DNA of 64,000 nucleotides, from NCBI GenBank assembly GCA_036675425.1, contig JAKFFB010000077.1, forward strand, positions 1-64,000, given 5' to 3'. The translations under genes and the position numbers were made by a program. This DNA is from SCTD01 sp036675425. Lineage in GTDB: Bacteria; Actinomycetota; Actinomycetes; Mycobacteriales; SCTD01. The first letter of the stretch is position 1. Every line of letters starts with the position of its first letter. Shown in pieces: positions 62,115 to 64,000 of the stretch. Below the pieces are notes generated by a model. That model did not search any database. It was not told the origin of the DNA and saw nothing but the letters and a program-made list of their open reading frames with translations.

Positions 62115-62576
62115 CTACTCGTCGGCCACCAGGGCGAACTGCCACTCGCCGGTCGGCGCCGACTCCTCGTTGACGGTGCGGACCGTCAGCAGCAGCTGCC
62201 CGCCGGGCGCGATGCCGGGGGCGGTGAACGGGAAGTAGTGGTCGGTGATCGTGTCGGACGCCTGCGTGCGCTGCGGGTCGGACGGGTCGGAGATCACCAG
62301 CTGCCAGCCGCGGTCGGCGAGCTCGCCGTCCACGTCGATGCCGATCCGCTCACCCGGGCGGACGGCCAGCTCGGTGATCTCGCCGGCGCGCTGGGCGCAG
62401 CCGCCGCTCTCGAGCGTCTGGTCCTCGTCGAAGCAGAACGCCGCGGCCTCGGTGTAGGCGCTCGAGCCACCGCTGACGACGGTCACGATGGGCGCGGGCT
62501 TCTCGCACCCGGTCAGCAGCGCCGCGGCCGCGGAGGTCGCGGCGGCGGCCGCGAGCAGGCGGCGGCGGGGGGTCAT
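62115..62576 (-). CDS. Putative lipoprotein (DUF2771-like)
   Basis: A 153-residue exported protein with an alanine-rich signal and lipobox LLTGC (Cys 24). The mature part has a Cys pair (AFCFDEDQ, GGCAQRAG) and a beta-rich domain (GWQLVISDPSD, GGQLLLTVRTV, WQFALVADE). It resembles DUF2771 proteins of actinomycetes, but I could not confirm the family. It is convergent with the cold-shock gene, 3 bases apart. Confidence 0.75.
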   Translation of the reverse strand: MTPRRRLLAAAAATSAAAALLTGCEKPAPIVTVVSGGSSAYTEAAAFCFDEDQTLESGGCAQRAGEITELAVRPGERIGIDVDGELADRGWQLVISDPSDPQRTQASDTITDHYFPFTAPGIAPGGQLLLTVRTVNEESAPTGEWQFALVADE

Positions 62577-62644
62577 TCGGGCTCCGGGTCTGTCGGTGGT
62601 CCGGCGGCGGACCCGCCGGCGGGGACGTCTGGGAGACTGCAGGG

Positions 62645-63721
62645 GTGCCAGGTGTGAGACGCAGGCTCTTGGACGTCGGGAAGAAGGTATCCGGCGTGCT
62701 CGCCGGACCGCGCGACGAGGTCGCCCCGACGACCGCTGCCGAGCCGCCGACCTCCGCCTCCCCCGCTTCCGAGGAGCCCCCCGCCGTGTCCAGCATCACG
62801 AGCACCGCCGCCGACGTGGCCGCCGATCCTGCCTGCGCCTCGGCCGTCGACCTGGCCCGCGCGGCCGCGGTCGAGGTCGCCGGTGCCGCCGTCGGCGAGC
62901 ACCTCGGCGCCGAGGTCGAGGGCGACGAGCCCACCGTCGTCACGCACTCCTTCGCGACCACCGAGCCGGCCTACACCGGGTGGCGCTGGGCCGTGACGGT
63001 CGTCCGCGCCGACGGCGCCGACGCCGTCACGGTCGACGAGGTCGTGCTGCTGCCCGGCAGCGGCGCGCTGCTCGCCCCGGCGTGGGTGCCCTGGTCGGAG
63101 CGCATCCAGCCCGGCGACCTCTCGCCCGGTGACCTGCTGCCTCCGCCCAAGGACGACCCGCGGCTCGTCCCGTCGTACGCCGACGTCGAGGCCGAGCGGC
63201 TGCCGTTCGAGCTGCACCGCGAGCTGGGCCTGGGCCGTCCGCGCGTGCTGTCGCTCGACGGTCGCGCCGACGCCGCGGAGCGGTGGTACGACGGGCCGGC
63301 CGGACCGGACACCCCGATGGCCAAGCAGGCTCCGGCCACGTGCGCGAGCTGCGGCTTCCTCGTGCCGATGGCCGGTGCGCTGGGGCGGGTCTTCGGCGCG
63401 TGCGCCAACGGGATGGCCCCCGACGACGGGCGCGTCGTTGCGCTGACCCACGGCTGCGGCGCGCACAGCGAGGTCGTGGTGGAGACGCCGGAGTCGAGCT
63501 TCGCCGGGATGGCGGTGGTCGACGACGAGTTCGAGGTCGTCGAGATCGAGCGCACGCCCGAGCCGGTCGACGCGGAGGCGTCCGCCGCTGCCGACGCGAC
63601 GGCAGACCCGGATGCCGAGGCCGATGCGACAGCGGCCGCCGAGACCGCCGACGCCCCCGAGGACGCCGCCGTGCCGGGCGTCGACGACCCGCCGCTGGAC
63701 GACGTCGTCGCGGAGGGCTGA
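62645..63721 (+). CDS. DUF3027 family protein
   Basis: A 358-residue actinobacterial protein. A low-complexity N-terminus (about 1-60) precedes the DUF3027 core (about 62-300), which includes DPACASAVDLARAAAVEVAG, WRWAVTVVRADGADAVTVDEVVLLPG, WVPWSERIQPGDLSPGDLLPPPKDDPRL and a Cys-containing segment (TCASCGFLVPM, GACANGM). A very acidic Ala/Asp/Glu tail (about 310-358) follows. Function is unknown. The GTG at 62645 is used; a later start near residue 48 is possible. Confidence 0.85.
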   Translation: MPGVRRRLLDVGKKVSGVLAGPRDEVAPTTAAEPPTSASPASEEPPAVSSITSTAADVAADPACASAVDLARAAAVEVAGAAVGEHLGAEVEGDEPTVVTHSFATTEPAYTGWRWAVTVVRADGADAVTVDEVVLLPGSGALLAPAWVPWSERIQPGDLSPGDLLPPPKDDPRLVPSYADVEAERLPFELHRELGLGRPRVLSLDGRADAAERWYDGPAGPDTPMAKQAPATCASCGFLVPMAGALGRVFGACANGMAPDDGRVVALTHGCGAHSEVVVETPESSFAGMAVVDDEFEVVEIERTPEPVDAEASAAADATADPDAEADATAAAETADAPEDAAVPGVDDPPLDDVVAEG

Positions 63722-63816
63722 GCCCGCCGGGTGCTTGCAGCGCCCCTCGGCGAGGCGCATCCTTCCCGCAGCGCCTTGACCCCGACGCGGCCGTCCGACC
63801 GATCCGGGGGGATCAC

Positions 63817-64000
63817 ATGATCAAGGCTCATCCGTACCGCGCCCTGCTCGCCGTCGCCCTCTACGGAGGCATCTGCCTGTTCGTCGCCGGGATGATCGGC
63901 CAGTACAACGACGGGCCGTGGGGCGGCCTGCCGGAGTGGCTGGCGGCGTTCACGTGGTTCAGCTTCCTGCTGTCGATCCCGGCGCTGATCGGGCTCGGCG
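63817..64000 (+). CDS. Membrane protein, truncated by window end
   Basis: The first 61 residues of a protein running off the window. Two hydrophobic segments are seen (ALLAVALYGGICLFVAGMIG and WLAAFTWFSFLLSIPALIGLG). The ATG at 63817 has a GGGGGGA ribosome site. The family cannot be judged from the fragment. Confidence 0.65.
   Translation, partial: MIKAHPYRALLAVALYGGICLFVAGMIGQYNDGPWGGLPEWLAAFTWFSFLLSIPALIGLG

Overview
The window is high-GC, densely packed and carries an actinomycete gene set: a phenylacetate (paa) catabolic operon, a groEL preceded by two CIRCE elements, the XPB helicase with its partner protein, DUF3263 and DUF3027 proteins, OtsA/OtsB trehalose synthesis and a Cdc48-like AAA+ ATPase. 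GTG starts and 4-base start/stop overlaps are common. The gene order thrC, DUF192, M20 peptidase, groEL, with otsAB nearby, looks like ordinary actinomycete chromosomal synteny. No genus can be assigned from sequence reading alone.

Bases 1-22,010 form a signalling island. It has two large PAS-GGDEF-EAL proteins converging on a tRNA-Thr gene, a compact chemosensory operon (cheW-cheR-cheW-mcp-cheA/REC-cheB-REC/EAL, transcribed right to left from 16,729), a GAF-domain regulator with an aldehyde dehydrogenase and a DUF779 protein, and a membrane GGDEF-EAL protein. The chemosensory operon has the parts list of the Pseudomonas Wsp system, but its last gene is a response regulator with an intact EAL phosphodiesterase and a degenerate GGDEF, where Wsp has the cyclase WspR. 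The two convergent PAS-GGDEF-EAL proteins also share a C-terminal segment resembling a helical part of large serine recombinases. These two observations are the strongest candidates for something undescribed.

Bases 22,279-32,700 hold phenylacetyl-CoA catabolism: paaZ and a TetR regulator on the minus strand, paaABCDE on the plus strand, with a palindromic operator between them. Two overlapping AI-2E family membrane proteins, a glutamate dehydrogenase family enzyme and a small membrane protein follow.

Bases 32,700-48,053 are largely housekeeping: a secreted repeat/NAGPA protein, DUF3263, LytR_C, otsB, the AAA+ ATPase, otsA, a secreted LVIVD-repeat protein, thrC under a SAM-I riboswitch, a DUF192 lipoprotein, an M20 peptidase, groEL and a membrane protein.

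Bases 48,055-64,000 hold a NarL-type two-component system divergent from a zinc alcohol dehydrogenase, a Uma2 protein, a MaoC hydratase, XPB and its partner, an orphan LarE, a secreted esterase, a cold-shock protein, a lipoprotein, DUF3027 and a truncated membrane protein. Three intergenic hairpins of about 65 bases with related ends (36740, 53844, 56586) look like a dispersed palindromic repeat family.
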